Assembly: GCF_002234675.1 (NCBI RefSeq)
Contig: NC_019877.2
Coordinates: forward strand, 2,325,041 to 2,389,040
DNA length: 64,000 nt
Direction of reading: 5' to 3'
Source of the DNA: Oryzias latipes
Taxonomy: Eukaryota > Chordata > Actinopteri > Beloniformes > Adrianichthyidae
Shown piece by piece: positions 48,001-60,528 of the stretch. Position 1 is the first letter of the stretch. Each line of letters starts with the position of its first letter. The position numbers and the translations under genes were made by a program. Under the pieces are notes generated by a model. That model was not told where the DNA came from, did not search any database, and saw only the letters and a list, made by a program, of their open reading frames with translations.

Positions 48001-51000
48001 TCCGGAACCACTGGGGCTGCCGGAAACGGCAGTGCAGGTAGCGGAGGCGGAAGCCAGGCTACTCAGCAGCCTCAGCGCTACATGCCGAGAGAAGTGCCGC
48101 CCCGATTCCGCTGCCAGCAGGACCATAAAGTGCTACTGAAGAGGGGCCAGCCACCGCTGTCCTCCATGCTGCTGGGAGGTGGGGGAGGAGGAGATAATGC
48201 AAATTCAAACATGGCTGCTGCTTCAGGTAAGCATTTTCTCCCAGTCATCTAGGGTTTGATTCCCAATTTCCCATCATGCATAATTTTGGATTTCATTTCG
48301 GTTTTCTGTTTCAGCAGATTCTGGTATGGCTGCTTCCTCAATGGCCCTCACCTCATCATCAGTTGCTGCTTCTACAACAAGTTCTAATTATGCAAATTCC
48401 ATGTGGGGGGCAAGCTCAGGCAGTCAGGCCTCCTCTCAGGGCAGGGAGAAGGTCATTGTCGATGGCAACGATGAAGAGGAGTGGCCTAGTATTGGTGGCG
48501 GCGACGGAGGAAACAGCGGCATCGGTGGAATGCCCCTGAACAGCACCAGTGCCTCTGGCAGCCGCTCCTCTCCCACCTCCTCATTCTCTTTGCCCAATGA
48601 ATGTATGCCCTCGTCCAGTGGCGTGGCGTGGGGGACGACTGGAGGAGGTTCTGTAGCTGCAGCTGGGCCTCTGCTACAGCAGCCATCCTCACTTTCCAAA
48701 GCCCCCGCTGTGCTGGGGAGCCACGATGCCAGTGGCCCCGTTGATGGCAACAGTGGGGTTCCAGGTGCCAACTTCAGTCCAAATGCCAACCCTTCGGCCT
48801 GGCCTGCCTTGGTGCAGCAGGATGGCCCCTCTGCTGCTGGGGAAGGAGGTCCCACTTCCTTCCATCATCAGGGCTCCGGAGGGTCTGCCAACAACTCCGC
48901 CTCCTTGGGGCTGGGAGGGGGAGCAGTTGGGGTGCTCGGGGCTCATCCGTCTATATCTGTGAATCAGTCAAGCGCCCATCAGCACCAACTTCACCAAATG
49001 CAATCCAGAGACAGAGAGGCGGGAGGATCAAAGTGGGACAATGAAGCAGCGGGACCAAAAAGTGCAGGGGGGGAAAGTATTGGAGGAGCGGACCACGGCT
49101 TGGGAGGGGGCAGAGCTAGTGTGGATGACGACAGCCTTGCCTCTTCCTGGAGAGGCCAGCCTTCTTGCCCTGCAGCCAACTCCAAAATGGGTGCCTCGAG
49201 AACTGATGGATGGGAGGGTGGGCAAGGGGACAAGGAGACCTCAGGTTGGGGATACCCCAGCCCTACAAGTGCAGTCAATGCTTGGGGCAGTGCTGGAAAT
49301 GGGGGCAATGGTAGTCAAACCTCCGGGGTATCTCAGGGAGGGTGGGGGTTAGCTGGTGTAGAAGGGGAGAGGGGGGTTTCTGGTAGCGATTGGGGTGGGA
49401 ACTCTGCTAGCGTTGGTGTAGCTAATGCAGGACACGAGGAAGGGGGGGTCTGCAGTAGTAAAAGCAGCAGTAGTGGAGGAAGCACGGGGGGCAACCCCCC
49501 AGCAGCTTGCTCCTCCTCTTCAACAACTACCACTAAAACCACAGCCTGGGACAATCAGAAAGGAGAGGGAGAAACAGGGGAGTGGGGGGACGGGGCGGGG
49601 GGACAGCGGACGCGAGGAGGGTCTTCCTCCAGCGGTGGTAATTCCAGAAGTGGAAGTGGTCCCAACAGCAGTCGTCCTCGCCGACAAGCACTTGATGCTG
49701 AAGCTGCCTTACAGAACCTGCTCAGCCGGTCGGACCTGGACCCTCGCATCCTGTCCAACTCGGGGTGGGGCCAGACGCAGATCCGACAAAACACCGCCTG
49801 GGAAGTTGAGGACTTAGCTGGCTCCAACAGGGGCGGGACTCCTTCAGCATCATTGAAACATCCATCCTCTGGTGGTGGTCCTCAATATTCAAGTGGACCT
49901 CGGACCCCCAGCACTGATTCTATGGGGCCTGGGGGCAGTACCTCCATGGTTCCCTCTACTGGGTCTACTGGAGACGGATGGGAGAGCAGCAGCAACAGTA
50001 GCAGCAGTGGAGCCTCCTTGTCTGGGAGACCCCAACAACCTTTAAGCATTAGAAATCTTGGCGGCACACAATCTGGGCCAGCGACCACCGCCGCGCCGGG
50101 TATGGGGTCGGGGATGGTGGCCCGGCCGAGCCAGCAGGCGAAGCAGATGGAGTGGGTGGGAGGCAATGGCGATGGGGGCAAGGGCTGGGGAGACGAGGAA
50201 TGGAGAAGCAGAAGAGAAAAAGGAGGCGGGTGGGGCGAAATTGGACAACAGTGCGACTCTGCGAGTGGAGGTTGGGGAGGTGGCCAGCAGGAGAGGGGAA
50301 CTGGGGGGTGGAAGGAAGCTGTAGAGAATGGAGAAAGAGGTGGGTGGGGGTCGGATCCAAAAGTTGGATCAGGTAAAGACTGGATGGAGCAGGAGTCCAA
50401 ATCAAATAGTGGCGGAGGTGGGTGGGTGGACGAGAGGAGGAATGGAGGACACTCAGGTGGGGACTCGGGTGCGAGCGGGTGGGGTAGCTGGGATGACAAT
50501 GCTCCTCGTAGAAACTGGGGCACGGGGGGCGGTGGGGTCGATTCGGTTGGAGGCATGGGGTCCAAACCTCACGCGGGTTTAGGTGGAGTGAACAAAATCC
50601 ACCAGATGCCAAACAGCCAGTCGGGCTCCGCCTCCGGCCTACAGGCACAACTGCAACAGCAACAATCACAGCCCCGCAATCAGCAACCGATGGACCAAGG
50701 GGGCGGCGGGAGAAAACCCTTCTCCCAAGTTACGACACACAACCAAAGCTCGGGCTGGCCCTCGGAACCAATCCCCGGTGGATCCGAGCCAAGCGGCTGG
50801 GAGGAACCTTCCCCTCAGTCCATCAGCAGGAAGAACGACATCGATGACGGCACATCGGCGTGGGGAGACCCCACCCACTACAATTACAAGCCGGTCAACC
50901 TGTGGGACAAAAACAGTGCTTCTGGTGTCCAGCAACCACATGTTCAGGCTCCGCCTCCGCAGCAACCAGGACCTGCTGTGCAGCAGCAGCAGCCCGCCAG

Positions 51001-54000
51001 GCCGCCAGCAGCGGCGATGGGAGGTAACGTCACCGACGTTTCTGTTCTCATCCTAGTTTCTGTTTGGTGATTTAAAACGACATATTTGTATTTGCTTCTT
51101 TTCCCCGTTACATTAGTCATTCATTTAGCTTTAGTGTAGCTTTTCAGGCTATTTTTCAGTGAGAAAACATGATCAGTGCTGCTTGATCAAAGCCTTTGAT
51201 TGATGGAAGCAATCGCCGATCATTTCAGATCAATTTGTTATGATGGCAGCTGCACAAATTTATCAACCAAAGTGAAAACCTGTCCCTGTTGTAAATAAAT
51301 CTAGAATTCTCCCCCTCATTTTGTTCGTTTGGACCTGCAGATGCACCGGGCTGGGGGCCTTCCCCTGCCAGTCCTACAGTAGACAATGGCACAGCAGCTT
51401 GGGGAAAACCGACAGACGCCCCATCCGGCTGGGGCGACCCCGATGAAGCCGGAGTGAAGACCCAGTGCTGGGGGAACCCTCCCTCAAACCCCGTCAGATC
51501 CGGTATGAAAGCAGAGTCGATAATCGAGGTGTTAAATTTGCTTTGGTGGACGTTTAGTGAACACAGACGCTGAATTCTTAATAAAAACCAGGGCTCTCCT
51601 ATAGTTTTCGTTTTTTAGCTAAAATCCCAAAAACATGTCGTTTTTAAGGACGTAGTTTCTGCAGAGCGGCAGGAGTTCATTGGAAGTCCGCCTCTGAGTT
51701 GTGGGATCTTGAATCGTCTACAAGTGGATATATCAAAATGGGGCGGAGCAGGAAGCTTGTGGCCCGCCCGACGTATTCTTTGTCGCAAATACGATCTTTT
51801 TCCTACAGCATTTCTTTTGTCTGCTCCTGTATCAACCATTTGAACAAACAAATGCTCATAAATGCAATTTCAAACATAATTTATATTTTCCCCAATGTCA
51901 GAAAAGTGCCAAAAGAACAGTGTGGCTCTTCAAACAAGGAACTTCCTACATAAACGGCTACAGACTAAAGTCCTTACAGTTGTTGACTTTCTGTGCACAT
52001 GAATTACACTTCCCCTCATGGATGGACCGAGTTAAACATTGGGATTCATTGATTTGATTGATTGACAGCAGTAATAAAACATAAAAGTGGGGTTTTATAT
52101 GTCTGCCCTCTACTGCAGGTTCAAAGTCTATGCAAGATGGCTGGGGGGACAAAGAGAGCTCGATGGACGCCTCGCGCCACGCCAGCTGGGAGGACGAGGA
52201 GGATGCGGGTGGCATGTGGAACAGCACAGGCTCCCAGGGAAGCGGCTCCTCCTGGGGACAGGGCAGCAATGGAGGCTGGGGACAGAGCCAACAGGGGAAG
52301 AAGCCCAGCAACAAGGTGTGTCACTGTTGGTGAAAGAGACACTAGAAAATAGGATTGACGATTCTTAGAAGCTGCTGTTCTGGTGGAGAAAATGAAACGG
52401 CAATCTGCTTGTTGGTGGTTGTTGTTGTTTTTTTTTAAATGCAAACGTGCATGAAGTTCTGTTGTGACTTCAGTGTCTTTGGTCTCCTGACGTCGTCTCT
52501 CAGGGCCCCGTGAAAAGCGCCGGAGGAGATTCCTGGATGAGTCACATCAACAGACAGTTCTCTAACATGGGGCTGCTGGTAAAACCTCTTTCGATTGGCG
52601 TTGGTCGACACGGAACCGCGCATCGCTGTAAACGCTCCGGCCTTTTCTGCTCCACAGAGCGACGATCCCAGCAGCCCCAACATGGACCTGGCTCCAGGTT
52701 CTCTTCAGGAGAAGAAGATGGAAATGGAGAAAAGGGGAGGAATGAATGATTACAACGGAGACCTGAGGAAAGGAGGGAGAGGCGGTGGAGGGGGCGGGAT
52801 GTACCGTCCTCCCGGGTCTAAGGAGGCTTCACCTGGGGACGCTGGGCCGTACTACGACAAGGTAACGCATCCCGCCCTTCATCTCGTTGGTCTACCTTTG
52901 ACGTCCTCGCGTTGTTATAGTGTTGTCTCTCTACCTTTTCCACCTGTCCACGTCTGCATTGTCCTCCCTCCTTCACCACTCCTCAAATTGGGCCGTCATT
53001 GTGACAGACCTTGCATTTGCTCAGTCAGGATGGGTGCCCTGGGGAGGAGGGTCCCTGCTCTCTGTACTCGCCCCCCACTGTCTTCAAGCCCCATTCCCTC
53101 TTCAACCACTCTATTCCTTTTAGACAAGTAAGACGACTCCTCTTGTTTCTGTCCTGTTCTTTTCCTGAGGCTGTTGTGGAGTTCCTACAGGACTGTCTTT
53201 GATCTGCTTCCTGACTTTCTTTTCTGTTGGCGTGTGCGCTGTTGCCTCTTCCTTAACCGGTTAGTGTTGTGTTTCTAACCGCAGGGTGCTCCCAGTATCT
53301 TCGGCAGTTCAGGAGGGATGGCCCAGTCCAGACATCAGCCGACTATACCATCGAGCAATCATTCTCCAGGGATTCGAGCACAAGTGCCTCATCAGTTCCT
53401 GTCTCCTCAGGTATTTGGTTTTGTCTTCACTTAAAGCTGGTAAAGGCCGTGAGGCTGTGCGGTAACGGCTGCTCGGGGTAGGGATGGGTACCGAGCCCCG
53501 GGGCAACATTCTTCAAGACCGCAGTATCTGTAAGATCTGACCTCCACGGTTCTGCTATCGGTACTGGAGAAATCACATTTTGTGTGTGTTTGTGTCCCAC
53601 AAGATGTAAACGTTATCTGCCAAATTTAACTCACCAAGTCAGTCATTTTCCCGTTAATTAATGATGAAATTAACTGCGCTATTCTTGCTGAAGAGGAGAG
53701 GTCTGCCTGGCTATTTGTGTCCACGGGGGGCGGGGCTGTTGTTCAGACAGGTAGTACGAGCGGGCAGAAGGAAGACAGCAGTGTGAATGCGCGGAGGGGG
53801 CGTGTCTGCAGCTGTTAACGCCGCCCAGAGTCTGATGATGATATGTTGCTCCATCTGTGTAGCACACGCTGGAGGGGGGGGGGGGGTGCACGCAGGGGAA
53901 AACAGCAAACGGGTAGAAAAGCGGTAGAAAGGGGGCGGGGCTTTGACTCACCGCTTATGATTCCAGACAAACTAACAGCTGCTTCCTAATAAAAAAATAG

Positions 54001-55991
54001 TTGTCATTCATAAAATTAATGATTTATTGGGTTTTACTGTACAGAAAAGCAGCTCTCCGCTGATGTGCAGCACTTCCACATATCGGCGCGTGTTGCTTTT
54101 CTCCGCTTCAGAAACCATCAGAATTACATTAATTGTGGGAGCGGCTGAGTTACGGGCGTCCAAATATGGTCGACGCTAGCGCTAAGGCTCCAGTGCTACA
54201 GGGTTAAACTGGCAGACGTAGCAGATCAGGAGTTCATCAAATCCTTTACATTTTCATGATCATTACTTGTTTCCAAATGAAGATCTGTTGCTGCGGTGTT
54301 TTTACTCAGGACTTCTGCAACCAGGACTGCAGTGAGAGGGGCCGAGTCACTGCTGCAGGATTGTTAAAGAGTTTAAAAATACTCGCTTCACGTCAGACAC
54401 TAAATAAATCTTTAATCACTTTATTCTATTTCAGGCACTTCTTTTTTTTTATGGATTAAAGGTTGGATGTCAGTACTTTCCAAACCAGAGATGGTTTCTA
54501 AGTAAAGTAGATCCATACGAGACCGAACCACGGCTCTGTGATCGTATAGAACTTGTTCATCAAGAATGAAGCGGGTCCTCCTCTCGCTATGATAGATCAT
54601 AGTACTTCGTAGTACCCTGATCCTCAAGGTCTGCCACTGTTCCTGATTTATCGTCCTCTCTGCACGTCTTACTGACTCAGGTGTTTCCTCACACTGACTG
54701 AACACAGCAAATAGTGCAGAGAACTAGAAAACTGGGTTTGAGGAGACCCACTAGGGTAGATTCTTGTATTTCTGGCATTTTTTTTTTCTGTGTACCATTT
54801 GATTTATTGATCCCCAATCAGACATGATGTATTGAACGCATAGATATTTTCTTTTCTTATTTGTTTTATTAGAAATGTTCCCATTAACAAATCAGAAATG
54901 GATCAGAATAAAAGTGGATGCGGGTAATTGCTCAACTTGGTAATGGTGGAAATGTTGAATATTGTCGGTTCTTGGGGGGGAAATGCAGACATTCATCGTT
55001 TGTTAGACTAAAATGTGGGCTGAACTTCCATCTTTCTGCCATTTTTATTTTTGCCACAAAGCACTCCAAGGGGATTATTTAATGCTTTATTAGAAATTTG
55101 AGATGGTTTATTCCAGACTCGCGGTCCAATCAATAAAAAAGGAGTAAACGGACCCACTACGTTAAAAAAGCACAGTGTCAAGAATACACAAGTTAAGAAG
55201 TAGTATACGAAACATTACAATATTTGATCTGATTTCAATCGGACACATTTCAGATTAGTTACCAAGTTTTTACGTGTAAAATGTATATTTGTGGTCATTA
55301 TGAAAGGCTTAGGTTGGTGTTTAAACTCATAAAGAAAACGAAATGTTTCTACAATGTTGGAGAAGATTTAAAAAATGGTAGAAAATGTGTTTTTGGAGCA
55401 GTTTTTGTTTATTTGCAACAAACAGAATCAGATTTTTTAGGAAAAGCCAAGACTGTACGACTGTGAAAATGTGCTATAAAAACCTGGTTTCATTAGAACC
55501 CTCCAGTCTTTTCGTGCGCTTTAGCAGCTGTCGGCTTTTGTTTCTGCAGTCTGGCTCTGCGTTTTGGTCTTTTCGGCGTCTCTTGACATCCTCTCAGGAA
55601 ACTGTGGCGATGCTCCTGCTGAACAGGCTGCCGTTGCCTCCTGTCGTGTCTCCAGGTGCCAGGCTCCGTGCTGAAGCAGATGCCCCCTCCCAGCGGGAGC
55701 ATGGGCGGTGTCGGTGGCATGGGAGGAGTGACGGGAGTGGGAGGAGGAGTGTTCCCCCCACAGCTGTCTCCTCAGCACATCGCCATGCTCAGCAGTATCT
55801 ACCCACCTCACATCCAGCTTCAGCTGGTGAGGAGCAGCGTTTTGTCCTTCAATCCACACTGTGATGAGCTGATTTGTGTCTTTTTTGTTGTGTTTGGGTC
55901 AATATTGTAGTTTTTGTTTTCACTAAAGGTGTTAAAAATGCATCTGTTTCTGCTTTTCTGCCCGTGTTCATTGAGGCTTGTCAGCTCCTTC

Positions 55992-56025
<34 letters not shown>

Positions 56026-59000
56026 GCCGCCGCAGCAGCTGCTGCAGAACCAGAGGAAGTTCCCCCCAAACGTCCGCCAGCAGACCGACCCTCAGGTACC
56101 GCCTCGCCGGCGCAGAGTCCTCCTTCCCTGTTCTGCAGCTCACTTCCTGTTCTGTCTCCTCAGTTGGCGAGGATCATGACGGTCCTGCAGCAGCAGAGGC
56201 AGCAGCAGCAGGTGGGGGGGCTGAGCGGCTCCAAACTCTCCCCTTCACACCATGGTCTGGGACCCAAGCTTGATCCCCTGCCACATCCGGGCCTGGGCAG
56301 CTCGGTGCCGGATCTGCAACAAAAGAATCTCGGACCCTACTCCGGTCCGAACCCTTTATTTACTTTTTTACATGTCTGACCCCGAATCTTTCATTTGTCG
56401 CACAGTTTCACCTTTTTTGTGTGTTTTTGGTGGCACAGGGTTTGGTCCAGGGGTGAACCTGCCAGGTTTGGACCTGGGGGGCTCGATGGGCGGTCAGCAG
56501 TCCCGTTTTAAATGGATGATGGAAGGAAACTGCTCCCCCGACTCTTCATCACCTGAAAACGCCTATCATAAAAATGGTGGGACGTGTTTTCCAGAACATT
56601 CTTGTCTCATGTGAGTCTCATGTGAGTCAGATCCATCTGCTTCAACGTCTTCGTCATCCTCCCAGGTCCCATGGCCCCCCACCACATGAAGATGCAGGCG
56701 AGCTCGCCGTACTCCCAGTACGACGGGCTGGTTGACGGGCTGAGTGACAGCTGGCATCGCACCCCCGGCAACAAGATGGCTTCCAAGCCGAGCAGCACGC
56801 CGAGCTGGCCGCCCGGTTGGTGATGATTTGTCATGATGGGGGGGCAAAGTTGTAGCTTTTTCTGATTTTTGGATGAATCTGTTTAAACTTGAATGGGTTT
56901 TTCCGTTGTAGAGTTCCAGCCTGGTGTGCCATGGAAAGGAATTGACCGCGTCGACCCTGAATCCGACCCCTACATGACCCCAGGGAGCATGATGGGAAAC
57001 GCAGCTTCTCCAGGACTCAACGATTCGGAGCACCAGTTATTGGAAAACTCCGGTGAGCGCTAGAGAGGAAACACAGTCTGGCTTCTAAGTTCAGGAGTCG
57101 ATCTGTCCTCCGTGACGGCAACAGCTGGTCTGCCTGAACCTTAAAACCTTTTAAAATATCTTTTAATGAATGAAATCTTTTGCCCCTTTTTATAGAACAA
57201 TTTTAACCTCCAACATCACTCAAAGGGTCTTTTTTTATGTTTTAGATGCTAAAATAGTCTGACATGGAGACCCTTCCTCTCTTATTCCAACTCCTCTTCC
57301 TCCTCCAAATATCAGGCAGGAACTCTCCCCCCTCCTCGTTTCCATGTCTCAACATATACCGTATTTTCAGGACCATAGGGTGCACCGGGTTATAGGACGT
57401 GGTCTCAGTTACGGGGAATTTTTCCGTCTTTGACATATGCAAAAGGCGCACCGGGTTTTAAGGCACGTTAACGCCCCTTCGGACCCTCAGAGCCTCCAGA
57501 GCAGGTTTATGAAAGAACTCACTTGCACGCCTCCTTATCCTACACACGCGCTTAGACACTGCTGCCTAATAATAGTAAAACTTTTCACATCAACAAACAT
57601 GCATTAAGTTCTGCAGCTGGATCTCGCCTACAAACTGTGTTTACCCACACAAACTCTGTGTACTTGGTATGATCCGCTCCCAACTGGCGGTCAGGGGCTT
57701 AAGTGGAAGATGCTGAACGCAGTGTTTGTTTGAAATGATGACTTAAAGATCATCTTGGCATTGATTTCTTTTTTTTTTTTCTTTCTCCCCCGGCAGATTC
57801 CACTCCTCCACTGAACACCTTGCTGCCTTCACCTGGTGCCTGGCCCTACAGTGCCTCAGACAGCCCCCTCAACCATGCACACAACCCAGGTCTCTAAGCA
57901 TAGTGCTGTTTCTGCAACCTCAGAAACATCTGACAAGCCAGTTAAGAACAGATGAATGTCAAAACTTTTATTTTCGATGTGTTAACATATATCTGCCCCC
58001 CCCCACACACACAGCAAAGTACACAGATTATAAGACGAGCTGGCCCCCGGAGCCAATCGGACACAAGTCTTGGAAAGCCAGCCGCAGCAGCAGCAGCCAG
58101 TCCCAGATGTCCCGCCCACCTCCAGGCCTGGTGGGTCAGAAGCAGCCGTCGTCCTCCCCGTGGTCGGGAGGAGCCCCCCGCTTAGCCGGCCGAGGCTGGG
58201 GAAGTGGAGCCGTCACCGCCGGTATGGCCCCCACCTTTTCCTCTCTGAGACCAGAACCTGGTTTGGGTCTGAAGACGAAACGCCTGAGATGTGGGTTTGT
58301 GTTGCAGCCTCCACCTGGAGTGACGGCAGCGTTCGGGACAGCTGCTGGTTGGTGCTCAGCAACCTCACGCCGCAGGTACAAACCCGCCCACCCGACCTCT
58401 GTAGAGGCCACAGGAAGTCCCTTTCAGAATAAAGCTTATAGTTCCGCTTTCTCAATGAAGTCCTGTCAGGATTTAGAGAAACGTTTCTGCAGCTTTGAGG
58501 CAGAAGCTGGATGATTTCTGCCGGTTTTCCTGTTCATGAGCTCAGACTATAATCAGAGGAACTTAAACACAACATGCAGATGCAGAAGATCACTCGTGAT
58601 GAAGGTCGAAGCCATGAACAGTGTTTGTTCTGGTTCCGGTTCTGCCGCCTCAGTTCATCGGGAAAATGTTTTTTTTGTGTCTTGCTTTCTGTTTTATCGT
58701 TTCTGTTGTCAGATCTGGATCCCTCACTGCTGTTCTCTTCTGCAGATCGATGGCTCCACTCTGAGAACCATCTGCATGCAGCACGGGCCCCTGCTGACCT
58801 TTCACCTGGGCCTGACCCAGGGAACCGCTCTGATCCGCTACGGCTCCAAGCAGGAGGCCTCGAAGGCCAGGAGCGCCCTTCACATGTAAGCGGATCTGCC
58901 GTGAGGCGGCGTTCAACCGTAGAAAGAGCCGCATGAATGTGCTGACGATGTGAACCCTGCCCTCCCTCCAGGTGCGTTCTGGGTAACACCACCATCCTGG

Positions 59001-59506
59001 CGGAGTTCGTCAGCGAGGAGGACGTGGCTCGCTACATTGCACATTCCCAGGCGGGAGGAGGGGGGAGCGGAGGAACCGCAGGCAGCTCGGCGGGCCCCGG
59101 GTCCACCGCTGCCTCCGCTGCGGGGGCCAGCAGTAACGGAGGGGGCTGCGAGAGGGGCGGGGCAGTAGGTAGCAGCATGGGAGGAGTGGAGGGGGCCTCC
59201 TCCACTGCAGGCGGGGCGTCTTCCAGCTCCGGATGGCAAAGTCTTGAAAGCACAGGCAGCTCTTTGGACCCGCCGGCCGGCCAGGGGCCCGGGCTGGGGA
59301 TCTTCAGCCAGTGGAGCACCAACGGCGCCGGCGGGGCGGGGGCGGTGGAGCCCGGTCGGCAGGGACTGTGGGGCGGCATGGGCGCAACGGCGTACCCCAC
59401 CAGCAACCTCTGGGCCTCTCCAGCACTCGAGGACCGCCACCAGATGGGGAGCCCCGCCTCCCTGCTGCCAGGGGACCTGCTGGGCGGGGGGGCCGACTCC
59501 ATCTGA
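45062..59506 (+). CDS. tnrc6b: TNRC6B, GW182-family microRNA silencing scaffold
   Basis: Binds Argonaute through Trp motifs and recruits PABPC and CCR4-NOT to silence mRNAs, in cytoplasm and P-bodies. Coding exons: 45062-45118, 46046-46067, 47792-48226, 48315-51023, 51341-51502, 52119-52315, 52504-52578, 52658-52861, 53285-53410, 55656-55826, 55976-56095, 56164-56344, 56439-56576, 56666-56815, 56912-57052, 57797-57889, 58015-58221, 58308-58375, 58746-58885, 58972-59506. All phases join: 1976 codons plus TGA (human about 1830). TNRC6B is chosen over A and C because of [31 protein letters not shown] and KSMQDGWGD. The 2.7-kb exon holds most GW/WG repeats and the Argonaute-binding [14 protein letters not shown] (650-663). 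Then come a Q-rich part (ten Q from 1393), PAM2 ([14 protein letters not shown], 1579-1592), the RRM (about 1742-1815) and the conserved end [14 protein letters not shown]. The frame is open upstream of the chosen ATG, so the N-terminus may be longer. The donor at 56345 is weak. Confidence 0.94.
46320..46460. mobile_element. MITE, TTAA-flanked family, fragment
   Basis: Contains ttagtcaaaatcaacaaac, gcagagcagcaataatttag and cagagttgtgggcggggc, matching the interior of copies at 2.1 and 51.6 kb. Ends not preserved. In a TNRC6B intron. Confidence 0.45.
46749..47160 (+). mobile_element. hAT element fragment, 5' end with broken ZBED5-like transposase start
   Basis: Starts with cagtgatccccaacccccgg, the same terminal repeat as the element at 20459 with one change. 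Further in, ccccctcatccg..ttaaagcggctgctctgctaa and gaggaaacggaagaagagccttcgacttc match the leader and first codons of a widespread vertebrate hAT transposase of the ZBED5 type, as I recall it. The frame is interrupted by stops and the right end is missing. Confidence 0.6.
47183..47512 (+). mobile_element. tRNA-derived SINE, near full length
   Basis: cacggtgccgcagtggttagcg at 47183 is the A-box-containing head. Then gtgtggagtttgcatgttgtcc, tctctccggcttcctcccacc, aattggcaactctaaatcgtccctaggtgtgag and gactggcggactgtccagggtgt follow in the order of a common fish SINE. It ends in ggatacaacggcagaagatgaa. In a TNRC6B intron, same strand. Confidence 0.8.
51596..51937. mobile_element. MITE, TTAA-flanked family, copy 6
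   Basis: Contains ttagctaaaatcccaaaaac, gcagagcggcaggagttcattgg, ctctgagttgtgggatc, gtctgctcctgtatcaacc and cagaaaagtgccaaaag, all shared with copy 1. Ends are worn (left gctctcc, right gtggctcttc). In the TNRC6B intron after the exon ending at 51502. Confidence 0.6.
53479..54210. mobile_element. Mixed DNA-element remnants in a TNRC6B intron
   Basis: 53479-53500 reads tagggatgggtaccgagccc, the end of a common fish DNA element. A poly-G run lies at 53874-53886. 54060-54206 is the right half of the fold-back MITE family seen at 28.9 kb (gttgcttttctccgcttcagaa, ending in acagggttaaac). Borders between the pieces are uncertain. The following 54211-55655 shows nothing I can name. Confidence 0.45.
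57357..57770. mobile_element. DNA-transposon-like repeat starting taccgtattttc
   Basis: Starts taccgtattttcaggaccat and continues agggtgcaccgggttatagg with a second caccgggttttaaggc. The terminal bases are the inverse of the end at 571-585, so the two repeats are related. The right border is unclear. In a TNRC6B intron. Confidence 0.5.
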
Positions 59507-60491
59507 CTGACACGGCACCCCCAACCCCCCCAAATCATCCGTTTACACCCAAGGAAAAGTACACTGGGCGTCCAACACCGACCCCCACACACCGGCCACA
59601 TGCGCTCTCCGGGTCACGTGCACGCTCACCGCTCCACTTTAAATGAAGACGACAGGGAAACTTGAATGGGACTGGGGGGGGGGGGGTCCATTAACCTTTT
59701 AGGACTGGACTGAGAGCCGTCGGTCTTTTTACCCAGCATCCCTCAGGCGTGCACTGACATGTTTTTAATGTGCCACTGCTTTCTTTTCTAGAACTTGTCA
59801 CGTTCTTGCAGACTGAGCCCTCTCAAGCACGCCGCCGGCTTTCTGCATTCCACTGTTCAGAAGGTCGGAGCAGAGCGGGAGCCTGCAGGTTTGGGCCACA
59901 CTACTGACGCCTGACGGCGGCGTGTTTTCCTAGGTACCGACGCATCGCCACGGGAACCGGGGTGTACAGAGATCAAACGTCACACGCCAAACTTGCACTA
60001 AAATCCGACCTCCATCGAGCAGAGAAACGGCGAGATAAATCTTACAAGAGCTGTGGCCGTAGCCCCCCCACCCCCACCATCACTCACTCGCTGCTCTTAT
60101 TCTGAAACTGTAACTTCCTGTTGGCGTTCAGATGTTCTGTTTTAAGAGAAAAAACATGAAGCAACTCCTCCCATGAACACTTCTTCCTTTCAATCCCGTT
60201 GGTTATACATCCTTGTGGAAACTCGCTTATCGGTTTGTCGCCATCCTGCCCCGCCCCCCCCCTTCCCCCACCTGCCTGAGTGAGCACAAAAGAGGCGGAG
60301 CCCACCTTCGGCCCAGAGGAGGACGACGAGACGAGCAGATCTGGACCGTTCTTATACCGTTGAATGTTTCTTTTTCCATTTGTGTCCAGAAGAGATTGGC
60401 GGCGGAAGCTGGCGTGTGTGTCTGCATCCATGTGTGCGTCTGCATGCATGTGCATACGTTTGTGTCTCCATACGTGTGCGCGTCTGCATAC

Positions 60492-60528
<37 letters not shown>

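Noticed and set aside
49882..50565. Minus-strand open frame (227 codons) opposite TNRC6B
   Set aside because: Shadow of the Gly/Trp/Ser-rich main exon; Pro/Ser/His-rich on the other strand, no family features.
45062..59506. TNRC6A or TNRC6C instead of TNRC6B
   Set aside because: The N-terminal [11 protein letters not shown] block, the [18 protein letters not shown] block and the KSMQDGWG block fit TNRC6B.
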